From the NCBI RefSeq assembly GCF_016741785.1, contig NZ_JAERRL010000009.1, positions 124,001 to 188,000 of the forward strand: DNA of 64,000 nt. Direction: 5' to 3'. The notes under the pieces were generated by a model. The model saw only the letters and a list, made by a program, of their open reading frames with translations. It made no database searches and was not told the origin of the DNA. Numbering within the stretch: position 1 is the first letter of the stretch; the number at the start of each line of letters is the position of its first letter. The DNA comes from Streptomyces sp. 7-21 (GTDB lineage: Bacteria; Actinomycetota; Actinomycetes; Streptomycetales; Streptomycetaceae). Both the position numbers and the translations under genes were made by a program. This document shows positions 1 to 7,938 of this stretch, in pieces.

Positions 1-1
1 C

Positions 2-1555
2 CGCTCGGTGATGAACGCCTACAACGACATCGACGGCATGCCCGCCGCCGCCGACCGCCGGCTGTTCACGGAGCTGCTGCGCGAGCGCTGGGGCTTCGAG
101 GGCGTCGTCGTCTCGGACTACGGCGCCGTGTCGTTCCTGGAGATGTCCCACCACGTCGCCGCGAACGCCGCCGAGGCCGCCGCGCTGGCGCTGACCGCGG
201 GCATCGACATCGAGCTGCCCTCGGTGCGCTGCTACGGCGAGCCGCTGCGGAAGGCCGTCGAGTCCGGGGACGTGCCCGAGGAGCTGGTGGACCGCGCCGC
301 GCTGCGCGTGCTCACGCAGAAGGCCGAGCTGGGGCTGCTGGACGCCGACTGGTCGCCGGAGCCGGCCGCGCTCGCGGACGGCGCCAGCACCGTCGACCTC
401 GACCCGCCCGCCATGCGGGAGGTCTCCCGGCGCCTGGCCGAGGAGTCCGTCGTGCTGCTGGCCAACGACGGCGGCGCGCTGCCGCTGGCGCCGGCCGAGG
501 GGGCGCGGATCGTCGTCACCGGCCCGCTGGCCGACGACCCGGCCGCGATGCTCGGCTGCTACACCTTCCCGCGCCACGTCGGCGTGCAGCACGAGGGCCT
601 CCCGCTCGGCGTGGAGGTGCCGACCCTGCTCGCCGCGCTCCGCGACGAGCTGCCCGGCGCCGACGTCACCTACGCCGAGAACCCGGCGGACGCCGGCGAG
701 GCGGCGGCCATCGTCGTCGCCGTCGCCGACCGCTCCGGTCTCTTCGGCCGCGGCACCTCCGGCGAGGGCTGCGACGCCGCGACCCTCGACCTGCCCGACA
801 ACCAGGGCGAGCTGGTCGACGCGGCGATCGAGGCGGGGGCGGCCACCGGCACGCCCGTCGTGCTGGTGCTGCTGACCGGCCGGCCCTACGCGCTGGGCCG
901 CTGGGAGGGCAAGCTCGCCGCCGTCGTGCAGGCGTTCTTCCCCGGCGAGGAGGGCGGCCCCGCGGTGGCCGGTGTGCTGTCGGGGCGGATCAACCCCTCC
1001 GGGCGGCTGCCCGTCGGCGTGCCGCGGCACACCGGCGGCCAGCCCTACGGCTACCTGGCCCCGCAGCTCGGGCAGCTGGGCGAGGCCAGCAACATCGACC
1101 CGACGCCGCTGTACCCGTTCGGCCACGGCCTGTCGTACACCACGTTCGACTGGACGGACGCCGCGCTGGACGCGACGACCGTGCCGACCGACGGCGGCAC
1201 CACGGTGCGGATGCGGGTCACCAACACCGGCGACCGCGCCGGGACCGAGGTCGTCCAGCTGTACCTGCACGACCCCGTAGCCCAGATCACCCGCCCGGTC
1301 AACCGCCTGATCGGCTACGCCCGGGTCGAACTGGCGCCCGGCGAATCCGCCGAGGTGCGCTTCCCGTTCCACGCCGACCTGGCGTCCTACCCGGTCTCGG
1401 CCGACCGGCGGATCGTCGAGCCGGGCGCCCTCCAGCTGCGGCTCGCCGCCTCCAGCGGCGACATCCGGCACTCCCTGTCGCTCGACCTCACCGGGCCCGA
1501 GCGGACGGTCGGCTTCGACCGCAGGACCCGCTGCGAGGCCGAGGTCGTCAGGTGA
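2..1555 (+). CDS. Glycoside hydrolase family 3 beta-glycosidase, 5'-truncated by the window edge
   Basis: Hydrolyses beta-glucosides or related beta-glycosides by a retaining mechanism; the likely substrate is a plant- or microbe-derived oligosaccharide. The frame is open from the first bases and reads RSVMNAYND, a conserved internal GH3 stretch, so the N-terminal part of the TIM barrel lies outside the window. The catalytic nucleophile is the Asp of VVSDYGAV, about 37 residues into the visible part. The middle third is the GH3 C-terminal alpha/beta sandwich, and the last ~120 residues (around VRMRVTNTGDRAGTEVVQLY) are a fibronectin-III-like domain. No signal peptide can be judged because the start is missing. 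The family assignment is firm; the substrate is not known. Confidence 0.93.
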   Translation, partial: RSVMNAYNDIDGMPAAADRRLFTELLRERWGFEGVVVSDYGAVSFLEMSHHVAANAAEAAALALTAGIDIELPSVRCYGEPLRKAVESGDVPEELVDRAALRVLTQKAELGLLDADWSPEPAALADGASTVDLDPPAMREVSRRLAEESVVLLANDGGALPLAPAEGARIVVTGPLADDPAAMLGCYTFPRHVGVQHEGLPLGVEVPTLLAALRDELPGADVTYAENPADAGEAAAIVVAVADRSGLFGRGTSGEGCDAATLDLPDNQGELVDAAIEAGAATGTPVVLVLLTGRPYALGRWEGKLAAVVQAFFPGEEGGPAVAGVLSGRINPSGRLPVGVPRHTGGQPYGYLAPQLGQLGEASNIDPTPLYPFGHGLSYTTFDWTDAALDATTVPTDGGTTVRMRVTNTGDRAGTEVVQLYLHDPVAQITRPVNRLIGYARVELAPGESAEVRFPFHADLASYPVSADRRIVEPGALQLRLAASSGDIRHSLSLDLTGPERTVGFDRRTRCEAEVVR

Positions 1556-1605
1556 CGCTCCGGGCGCGGTCCCGGTGACGAGCGGATGCTCCTACCCTTG
1601 AGGTC

Positions 1606-2526
1606 ATGGGCTGGACCGTACGGGACATCCCGGACCTCAAGGGCCGCACCGCCGTGGTGACCGGCGCCAGCGGCGGCCTGGGTTTCGTCACAGCATGTGA
1701 ACTCGCCCGGCACGGCGCACGCGTCGTCCTCGCCTGCCGCAGCCAGCGGCGCGGCGAGGAGGCGCTGGACCGGCTGCTGCGCCAGGTGCCGGAGGCGCGC
1801 GCCGAGCTGATGCTCCTCGACCTCGCCGACCTGGCGTCGGTCCGCGCCTTCGCCGCCGACTACGGCGACCGCCCGCTGGACGTCCTGGTCAACAACGCGG
1901 GCGTGATGGCCGTCCCGCGCTCCCGCACCTGTGACGGTTTCGAGACGCAGTTCGGCGTCAACCATCTCGGGCACTTCGCCCTCACGGGCCTGCTCCTCGA
2001 CCGCCTGCTCGGCGCGCCGCGGGCCCGCGTGGTGACGGTTTCCAGCCTGCTGCACCTGCTGGGGAACGTCGACCTCCACGATCTCAACTCCGAGCGCCGC
2101 TACCGGCCATGGCTGGCGTACGGGCGGTCGAAGTCGGCCAATCTGCTGTTCACGCACGAACTCGCGCGCCGTGCCCGCCGCTGGGACGGCCGCCTGACCG
2201 CCGCCGCCGTCCACCCCGGCTACGCCCGCACCGGCCTGCCGGCGACCGGGCCGCGCCTGGCCAGCCACCGCGGCCGCGAGCGGCTGCTGCGGCTGGCCGA
2301 CCGCCTGGCGGCCGCCCCGCCCGAAGTCGGCGCCGCCCCCACGCTGTTCGCCGCCACCGCGCCGGGTGTGCGCCCCGACTCGTTCACCGGGCCCGCCATC
2401 ATGGGCGTCCGCCGGCTGCGGGGCGGCCCCGGCGGGCCGTGGCGCGCCCGCTGGACCCGCGACGACCGCGTCTCCGCCCGGCTGTGGCGTGCCTCGGAGG
2501 AGCTGACGGGGGTGCGCTACCCCTGA
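1606..2526 (+). CDS. Short-chain dehydrogenase/reductase (retinol-dehydrogenase-like)
   Basis: A 306-residue NAD(P)-dependent oxidoreductase of the SDR superfamily. The Rossmann nucleotide motif TGASGGLG is at residues 19-26, NNAG at 96-99, the catalytic Ser at about 146, and the YxxxK pair is Tyr172/Lys176 (YGRSK). The sequence layout resembles the retinol dehydrogenase/protochlorophyllide reductase-like SDRs that are common in streptomycetes, so a lipophilic alcohol or ketone is a reasonable but unproven substrate. The ATG is preceded by GAGG at short distance. It follows the GH3 gene by 50 bp in the same direction, but no shared pathway is evident. Confidence 0.9.
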   Translation: MGWTVRDIPDLKGRTAVVTGASGGLGFVTACELARHGARVVLACRSQRRGEEALDRLLRQVPEARAELMLLDLADLASVRAFAADYGDRPLDVLVNNAGVMAVPRSRTCDGFETQFGVNHLGHFALTGLLLDRLLGAPRARVVTVSSLLHLLGNVDLHDLNSERRYRPWLAYGRSKSANLLFTHELARRARRWDGRLTAAAVHPGYARTGLPATGPRLASHRGRERLLRLADRLAAAPPEVGAAPTLFAATAPGVRPDSFTGPAIMGVRRLRGGPGGPWRARWTRDDRVSARLWRASEELTGVRYP

Positions 2527-2609
2527 CCGGCGGCCTGGCTGACACCCCGTCATGAGCGGCCGCCAGCGGGCCGGATGGCCGCGTAGCCCGCAGACAAGCG
2601 CCAGGGCAG

Positions 2610-2664
2610 GCGGCACAGAAGCGGCACAGGAGCAGCACGGTAGCGGCACAGTAGCGGCAGGGTA
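2610..2664. repeat. 11-bp direct repeat, five contiguous copies
   Basis: Five head-to-tail copies of an 11-bp unit close to GCGGCACAGTA, at 2610, 2621, 2632, 2643 and 2654, each with 0-3 differences. The array ends about 48 bp before the start of the frameshifted DUF6882 gene and lies in its upstream region. The period is about one helical turn. It could be a binding array or simple slippage; the sequence does not decide this. Confidence 0.8.
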
Positions 2665-2712
2665 GCGACGTCACAGCGCGAGACGACGCACTGGGAAGGA
2701 AGGCCGCTGCCG

Positions 2713-3436
2713 ATGCCTGCGACGACCAGCGAGCCCTTCAGCCGGGAGTTCGAGGAGGCCGGCGCGTACTACGCCGCGGTCGCGGCGGCACAGCAGGAGG
2801 TGTACGCGGCGTATCAGCCGGCGCGGGGTGAATGGCGGCTGAGTTACCGCCAGGGCCTGTTCACCAGCGGCGGGAAGACGCTTCACCAGTCGCCGCTCTG
2901 CTTCTTCGGCACGGACGCGAGCTGGCTGTGGGCGTGGGCCAACGAGCAGACGCACCCGCCCGGCTCCGAGCGCCTCGCACGCGCGCTGTGGCTGCGGGCC
3001 TTCGGCGAGCGCCACCGGATAGCCGAGCTGGTCACCCCGCGGCTGGAGCTGGCGGGCTTTCCCGACCCGGCGGCGGCCGCCTGGCGCCTGGCCATGCTGG
3101 GCTCGGGGCGCTGCGGGCGCGCGGCCTGGCGACCGCGCCGATGCCCACGGGCGCGCGGGCGCTCGTCGTGATCGACGACGCCGAGGTGCCCGCCGCGCCG
3201 TACCAGCCCGCCGCCCTGGACCGGATCCTCAGCGAGGCCACCGGCCTGTTCTCCGGGGCGCCGCGGCTGACGCTGGCGGGCTTTCTGCGCCACCACGGCT
3301 CACGCTCCGCGCGGCCCCGGGCGGGGCGCTGCACGCGGAGCACGTTGCAGGGCACGCGGTGGCGGCGCGGTCCGGCGACGACGGCCGGCTGTCGGTGCTC
3401 TCTCACGGGCCGGCCGGCCGCGCCGCGGCCGGATGA
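2713..3436 (+). pseudogene. DUF6882-family protein gene with two frameshifts
   Basis: Family of unknown function that is common in streptomycetes. The N-terminal 130 residues read cleanly in one frame (for example LCFFGTDASWLWAWANEQTH). At about 3099-3103 the homology continues in the next frame (LGALRARGLATAPMPTGARA, then LVVIDDAEVPAAPYQP); restoring one G to the run at 3099-3101 would rejoin them. At about 3297-3301 it shifts again, to LTLRAAPGGALHAEHVAGHA and a TGA at 3434-3436; one extra C after GGC would rejoin it. Each break is a one-base loss in a short G or C run within 200 bp. This is either a decayed gene or two sequencing errors. The 5' part has an ATG and a GGAAGG-like ribosome site. 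Confidence 0.75.
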
Positions 3437-3457
3437 CCGCGGCGCGGCCCAGGCTGC

Positions 3458-3489
3458 GGGGCGGGCGCCTCCGCACAGGCGCCCGCCCC
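3458..3489. terminator. Bidirectional terminator hairpin
   Basis: A perfect 13-bp inverted repeat (GGGGCGGGCGCCT ... AGGCGCCCGCCCC) with a 6-nt loop. It lies between two convergent genes, the DUF6882 gene and ppdK. There is no U tract, as is usual for high-GC actinobacterial terminators. Confidence 0.7.
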
Positions 3490-3562
3490 CGGGCCCGTGG
3501 GGCCGGGCTCCGGCGCCGGTGAGGGTTGACGGAAGGGCGCGGAGCCCGGCTGGCGGCGGCGG

Positions 3563-6358
3563 CTAGGAGGCCGCGGCCGCCGCCCGGCCGGCTTCCAGCC
3601 GGGCCACGGGGATACGGAACGGCGAGCAGGACACGTAGTCGAGCCCCGCCGCGTGGAAGAAGTGGACGGAGGCCGGGTCGCCCCCGTGCTCACCGCAGAC
3701 GCCGAGCTTGAGGTCCGGCCGTGCGGCGCGGCCCTCCCTGGCGGCGGTGCGCACCAGCGTGCCGACGCCCTCGGTGTCGAGGGTCTCGAACGGGGAGGCG
3801 CCGAAGATGCCCTTCTCCAGGTAGGCGGCGAAGAAGCTGGCCTCGACGTCGTCGCGCGAGAAGCCCCAGACGGTCTGGGTGAGGTCGTTGGTGCCGAACG
3901 AGAAGAAGTCGGCGGCCCGGGCGATCTGGCCGGCCGTCAGTGCGGCGCGCGGCAGTTCGATCATCGTGCCCAGCGGGATATCCGGGACGCCGGCGTCCGC
4001 GAGGACGCGTTCTGCCTCGGCGCGCACCAGCTCCAGTTCCTGGACGGTGCCGACGAGCGGGATCATGATCTCAGGGCGCGGATCGCCGCCCTGGGCGCGC
4101 CGTTCGGCGGCGGCCTCGGCGATGGCGCGGACCTGCATGGCGAACAGGCCGGGCACGACCAGGCCCAGGCGCACGCCGCGCAGCCCCATCATCGGGTTCT
4201 GCTCGTGCAGCCGGCGCACGGCGGCCAGCAGCCGCCGGTCGTGCTCGGTGGGCCGCAGCGCCACGCGCACCGACAGCTCGGTGAGGTCGGGCAGGAACTC
4301 GTGCAGCGGCGGGTCGAGCAGGCGGATGGTCACGGGCAGGCCGTCCATCGCCTCCAGCAGCGCGGTGAAGTCGCGGCGCTGGAGCGGCAGCAGGTCTGCC
4401 AGGGCCGCCTCGCGCTCCGCGTCGTCGGCCCCCGCAAGGATCAGCCGCTCGACCAGCGCGCGGCGTTCGCCGAGGAACATGTGCTCGGTGCGGCACAGAC
4501 CGATGCCCTCGGCGCCGAACCGGCGGGCGCGGGCGGCGTCTTCCGGGGTGTCGGCGTTGGCGCGCACGGCCAGGCCGCGGGCGCGGTCCGCGAGCGTCAG
4601 CAGGCGGTGGACGGCCGCGACCGTCTCGTCGTCGGCGGAGCCGGTGCCGCCGGTGCCCGTTGTGCCGTCCGGACCGGTGGTGCCGCCGCTGTCGAAGTAC
4701 CGCATCACCGCGGAGGGCTCGACCGGCAGCGCGCCCGCCCAGACCCGCCCGGTGGTGCCGTCCACGGACAGCACGTCGCCCTCGCGGACGACGGTGCCGT
4801 CCGCCGTGGTGAGCATGCGGTGCTCGGTGTCAACGTCGAGCGCCTCGGCTCCGCATACGCACGTCTTTCCCATTCCGCGCGCGACGACGGCCGCGTGGGA
4901 CGTCTTGCCGCCCCGCGAGGTGAGGATGCCCTCGGCCGCGAGCATGCCGTCGAGGTCGTCCGGGTTGGTCTCGCGCCGCACCAGGATGACGCGTTCGCCG
5001 TCGCGGGCCCGCGCCACCGCGGTGGCGGAGTCGAAGACCGCGGCGCCGACTGCCGCGCCCGGCGAGGCCGGGACGCCGGTGGCCAGCAGCGGCGCGGTCG
5101 CGCCGGCGTTCCCGCCGAAGCGGGGGAACATCAGCTGCGCGAGCTGCCCGCCGGTCACCCGGCTGAGCGCTTCCCGCTCGTCGATCAGCCCCTCGTCGAG
5201 GAGCTGGCAGGCGATGCGGAACGCGGCGACAGCGGTGCGCTTGCCGACCCGGGTCTGGAGCAGCCACAGCTTGCCCCGCTCGATGGTGAACTCGATGTCG
5301 CACAGGTCACGGTAGTGCCGCTCCAGCAGCGTCATGGCGCGCAGCAGCTCGTCGTAGGCCGCCTTGTCCAGGCGCTCCAGCTCGGCGAGGGGCACGGTGT
5401 TGCGGATGCCCGCGACCACGTCCTCGCCCTGGGCATTCGGCAGGTAGTCGCCGTACACGCCCTGCCGTCCGGTGGCCGGGTCGCGGGTGAAGGCGACGCC
5501 GGTACCGGAGTCGGGGCCGGTGTTGCCGAAGACCATGGCGACGACGTTCACCGCCGTGCCGAGGTCGTCCGGGATGCGCTCCTGGCGCCGGTAGACGCGG
5601 GCACGCTCGCCGTTCCAGGAGTCGAACACCGCCCGGATGGCGGCGTCGAGCTGGGCGCGCGGGTCCTGCGGGAAGTCCGCACCGGTCTGTTCGCGGACCA
5701 GGTCCTTGAACCGGCTCACCACGCCGCGCAGGTGACTGGCGTTCAGGTCCGCGTCGGTGGCGGCTCCGGTGGCGCGCCGGGCGGCCTCGAGCCGCTCCTC
5801 GAAGAGGCCGCCGTCGATGCCCAGCACGGTCTTGCCGAACATCTGGATCAGCCGCCGGTAGGAGTCCCAGGCGAAGCGCTCGTCGCCGGAGCGGGCGGCC
5901 AGCCCGTGCACCGAGACGTCGGTGAGGCCGACGTTGAGGACGGTGTCCATCATGCCCGGCATGGAGTGGCGGGCGCCGGAGCGGACGGAGACGAGGAGGG
6001 GGTCGTCGCCGTCGCCCAGGCGCTTGCCCATGGCGCGTTCCAGCGCGGCGAGGTGCGCACTCACCTCGTCGCGCAGGGCCGGCGGCTCGGCGCCGGTGCG
6101 CAGGTAGGCGCGGCAGGCCTCGGTGGTGAGGGTGAAGCCCGGAGGGACGGGCAGACCGAGGCGGGTCATCTCGGCGAGGTTGGCGCCCTTCCCGCCGAGC
6201 AGGTCCTTCATGTCCTTGTCGCCCTCGGCGAAGGCGTAGACGTACTTGACCGGTTGTTTCACCCGTTGCTTCACCGGTTGTTCCACCGGCTGCTTCACCG
6301 GGCGCGCCGCCGGCGGCTCCGGCGGGCTGATGAGGGGAGGTGTTTGTGTATCCGGCAC
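3563..6358 (-). CDS. ppdK: Pyruvate, phosphate dikinase
   Basis: Interconverts pyruvate, ATP and phosphate with phosphoenolpyruvate, AMP and pyrophosphate in the cytoplasm, linking glycolysis and gluconeogenesis. The nucleotide-binding domain begins near residue 38 (KYVYAFAEGDKDMKDLLGGK). The swivelling phosphohistidine lies in GGKTSHAAVVAR in the middle of the chain, and the PEP/pyruvate barrel carries the catalytic Cys in GVCGEHGGDP near the C-terminus. I chose the GTG at 6358 because AGGAG lies 10 bases upstream; the frame is open to 6415. The protein is then 931 residues, with a ~37-residue N-terminal tail rich in K-Q-P-V repeats that the family usually lacks. It is monocistronic and convergent with the upstream pseudogene. 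Confidence 0.95.
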   Translation of the reverse strand: MPDTQTPPLISPPEPPAARPVKQPVEQPVKQRVKQPVKYVYAFAEGDKDMKDLLGGKGANLAEMTRLGLPVPPGFTLTTEACRAYLRTGAEPPALRDEVSAHLAALERAMGKRLGDGDDPLLVSVRSGARHSMPGMMDTVLNVGLTDVSVHGLAARSGDERFAWDSYRRLIQMFGKTVLGIDGGLFEERLEAARRATGAATDADLNASHLRGVVSRFKDLVREQTGADFPQDPRAQLDAAIRAVFDSWNGERARVYRRQERIPDDLGTAVNVVAMVFGNTGPDSGTGVAFTRDPATGRQGVYGDYLPNAQGEDVVAGIRNTVPLAELERLDKAAYDELLRAMTLLERHYRDLCDIEFTIERGKLWLLQTRVGKRTAVAAFRIACQLLDEGLIDEREALSRVTGGQLAQLMFPRFGGNAGATAPLLATGVPASPGAAVGAAVFDSATAVARARDGERVILVRRETNPDDLDGMLAAEGILTSRGGKTSHAAVVARGMGKTCVCGAEALDVDTEHRMLTTADGTVVREGDVLSVDGTTGRVWAGALPVEPSAVMRYFDSGGTTGPDGTTGTGGTGSADDETVAAVHRLLTLADRARGLAVRANADTPEDAARARRFGAEGIGLCRTEHMFLGERRALVERLILAGADDAEREAALADLLPLQRRDFTALLEAMDGLPVTIRLLDPPLHEFLPDLTELSVRVALRPTEHDRRLLAAVRRLHEQNPMMGLRGVRLGLVVPGLFAMQVRAIAEAAAERRAQGGDPRPEIMIPLVGTVQELELVRAEAERVLADAGVPDIPLGTMIELPRAALTAGQIARAADFFSFGTNDLTQTVWGFSRDDVEASFFAAYLEKGIFGASPFETLDTEGVGTLVRTAAREGRAARPDLKLGVCGEHGGDPASVHFFHAAGLDYVSCSPFRIPVARLEAGRAAAAAS
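6251..6298 (-). repeat. 12-bp tandem repeat coding for KQPV-type units in PpdK
   Basis: Four in-frame 12-bp copies (CGGTTGTTTCAC and variants) at 6251, 6263, 6275 and 6287. On the minus strand they encode a repeated V-K/E-Q-P/R tetrapeptide just before the conserved PpdK fold starts. Confidence 0.8.
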
Positions 6359-6536
6359 GGGACGTCGGCTCCTCGTGAACGGCTGCCCTGACGTCGGGGA
6401 GACTACCCCGATCACCGCTCATCTGAGCACCCCTTTCCAACAAACGTGGCAGCGCTCACGCGCGCGAAGGGCACGGATCCCCCCAAAGCAGGGCAGCATC
6501 GCGGCAATCGGAGCCAGTGAGGCGAGAGAAGACGGC

Positions 6537-7757
6537 CTACAGGCCGCGAGCGGCGAGGCGGGCGTCGGCCTGCGCGGGCGCGTACAGGTGCTCGGTCACC
6601 AGGGCGGCCGCCCCGGCGAGCCCGGCCCGCTCGGTGCCGAGCGAGGAGGTGACGACCTGGAGGTAGGCGGTGGTGCGGGGCATGGCGCGCTGGTACAGCA
6701 GTTCGCGGACGCCGGTGAGGAACGGCGGCCCGGCCAGGTCTCCCGCGATCATCAGCACGCCCGGGTTGAGCAGCGTCACGACCGTGGCCAGCACCTCACC
6801 GAGCAGCCTGCCCGCGTCCCGGGCCAGCCGCACCGCGTCCGGCTGGCCGATCGCCAGCTGGTCGCGCACACCGGAGCCGGAGGCTGTCGGGACGCCCGCC
6901 GCCGTGAGCCGCTCGGCCAGCGCCCGGCCGCTGGCGACGGCCGCCAGGCAGCCGTAGTTGCCGCACCTGCACAGCGCATCGGGATAGTCACTCAGCCGGA
7001 TGTGACCTATATCACCCGCGCCGCCGTCAATCCCCCGGTATATCCCGCCGTTGACGACCATGCCGGCGCCGATGCCGGTGGAGACCTTGACCAGCAGGAA
7101 CGCCGCGCAGCCGGGGAAGCCGTGGCGCTGCTCGCCGAACGCCATCACGTTGGCGTCGTTCTCCACCAGCACGGGCAGGTCCGCCACCGGGCCGTCGGCC
7201 GTGATCTCGCCCCCCGTGTGACGCGCCAGCGCCTGGCGCATCCGCTCCCGCACCGGGAAGCGGTCCCAGCCCGGCATCATCGGCGGCTCCGCGAGCTGGC
7301 CGGCCTCGAAGTCCACCGGCCCGGGCACGGACAGCCCGACGCCGCACACGGCCGCCAGCGGCAGCCCGGCCTTCTCCAGCAGCAGGGCGAACCACTGCGC
7401 GAGCCGGTCCAGCACCGCCTCGGGCCCCTCGTCGATGAGCAGGGCGCCGGTGTGCTCCGCCAGCACACCGCCGCCGAGATCGAGAACCGCCGCGCAGGCG
7501 TGGCGGGTTTCCAGGTCGGCGGCGAGCACCACGGCATGTGACGTATCGAACTCCAGGCGCAGGGCGGGGCGCCCGCCCGTGGACGCGGGACCCGGTTCAC
7601 CGGGCGTCTCGCGCACCCACCCGGCGCGGAACAACTGGTCCAGGCGGTGGCCGACCGTGGACCTGGACAGGCCGGTGACGCGCTGGAGTTCACCCCGGGT
7701 CGCCGCCCGGCCCTGCCGGATGAGCCGCAGCAGATGGCCCGCGCTCGCCTGCGTCAT
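6537..7757 (-). CDS. ROK-family transcriptional regulator (NagC/XylR type)
   Basis: A 406-residue repressor-type protein with an N-terminal winged helix (RGELQRVTGLSRSTVGHRLD) followed by a ROK sugar-kinase-like fold. The sugar/ATP fold motifs VLVENDANVMAFGE and GTGIGAGMVVNGG are present, and the ROK zinc motif reads CRCGNYGC. Such proteins bind DNA and respond to a sugar or sugar phosphate. The start at 7757 has GGAGG eight bases upstream; the longer open frame up to 7922 is rejected because it runs through the promoter region. It is divergent from the two glycosidase-type genes that begin at 7939, so those are its most likely targets. Confidence 0.92.
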   Translation of the reverse strand: MTQASAGHLLRLIRQGRAATRGELQRVTGLSRSTVGHRLDQLFRAGWVRETPGEPGPASTGGRPALRLEFDTSHAVVLAADLETRHACAAVLDLGGGVLAEHTGALLIDEGPEAVLDRLAQWFALLLEKAGLPLAAVCGVGLSVPGPVDFEAGQLAEPPMMPGWDRFPVRERMRQALARHTGGEITADGPVADLPVLVENDANVMAFGEQRHGFPGCAAFLLVKVSTGIGAGMVVNGGIYRGIDGGAGDIGHIRLSDYPDALCRCGNYGCLAAVASGRALAERLTAAGVPTASGSGVRDQLAIGQPDAVRLARDAGRLLGEVLATVVTLLNPGVLMIAGDLAGPPFLTGVRELLYQRAMPRTTAYLQVVTSSLGTERAGLAGAAALVTEHLYAPAQADARLAARGL

Positions 7758-7938
7758 CGCCGTGCCCTCCGGTAGCCGTTTGCGCCGTGTGCCCAGTATT
7801 TTCCTCCCCCTTTTCGCTTGTGAAGCCGATATTACAGGTGTACTTTTGCGTGTTAAGTAGACGTAACTCTGCGGTACCGTCAACAAAACAGCTGGCCCCG
7901 CAAGCGGCAGCGGCGACGACAAGTCCCCCGGAGCACAC
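7758..7938. promoter_or_regulatory. Divergent promoter region between the ROK regulator and the glycosidase operon
   Basis: This stretch is clearly less GC-rich than its surroundings. An inverted repeat GTTA-N8-TAAC lies at 7852-7867 and is a possible operator, although the half-sites are short. No convincing -35/-10 pair could be fixed for either direction. Confidence 0.4.

Noticed and set aside
3653..6391. Very long open frame on the plus strand opposite ppdK
   Set aside because: Antisense to a clear PpdK in the strand; such frames arise from GC bias at third positions. The translation has no recognisable domain.
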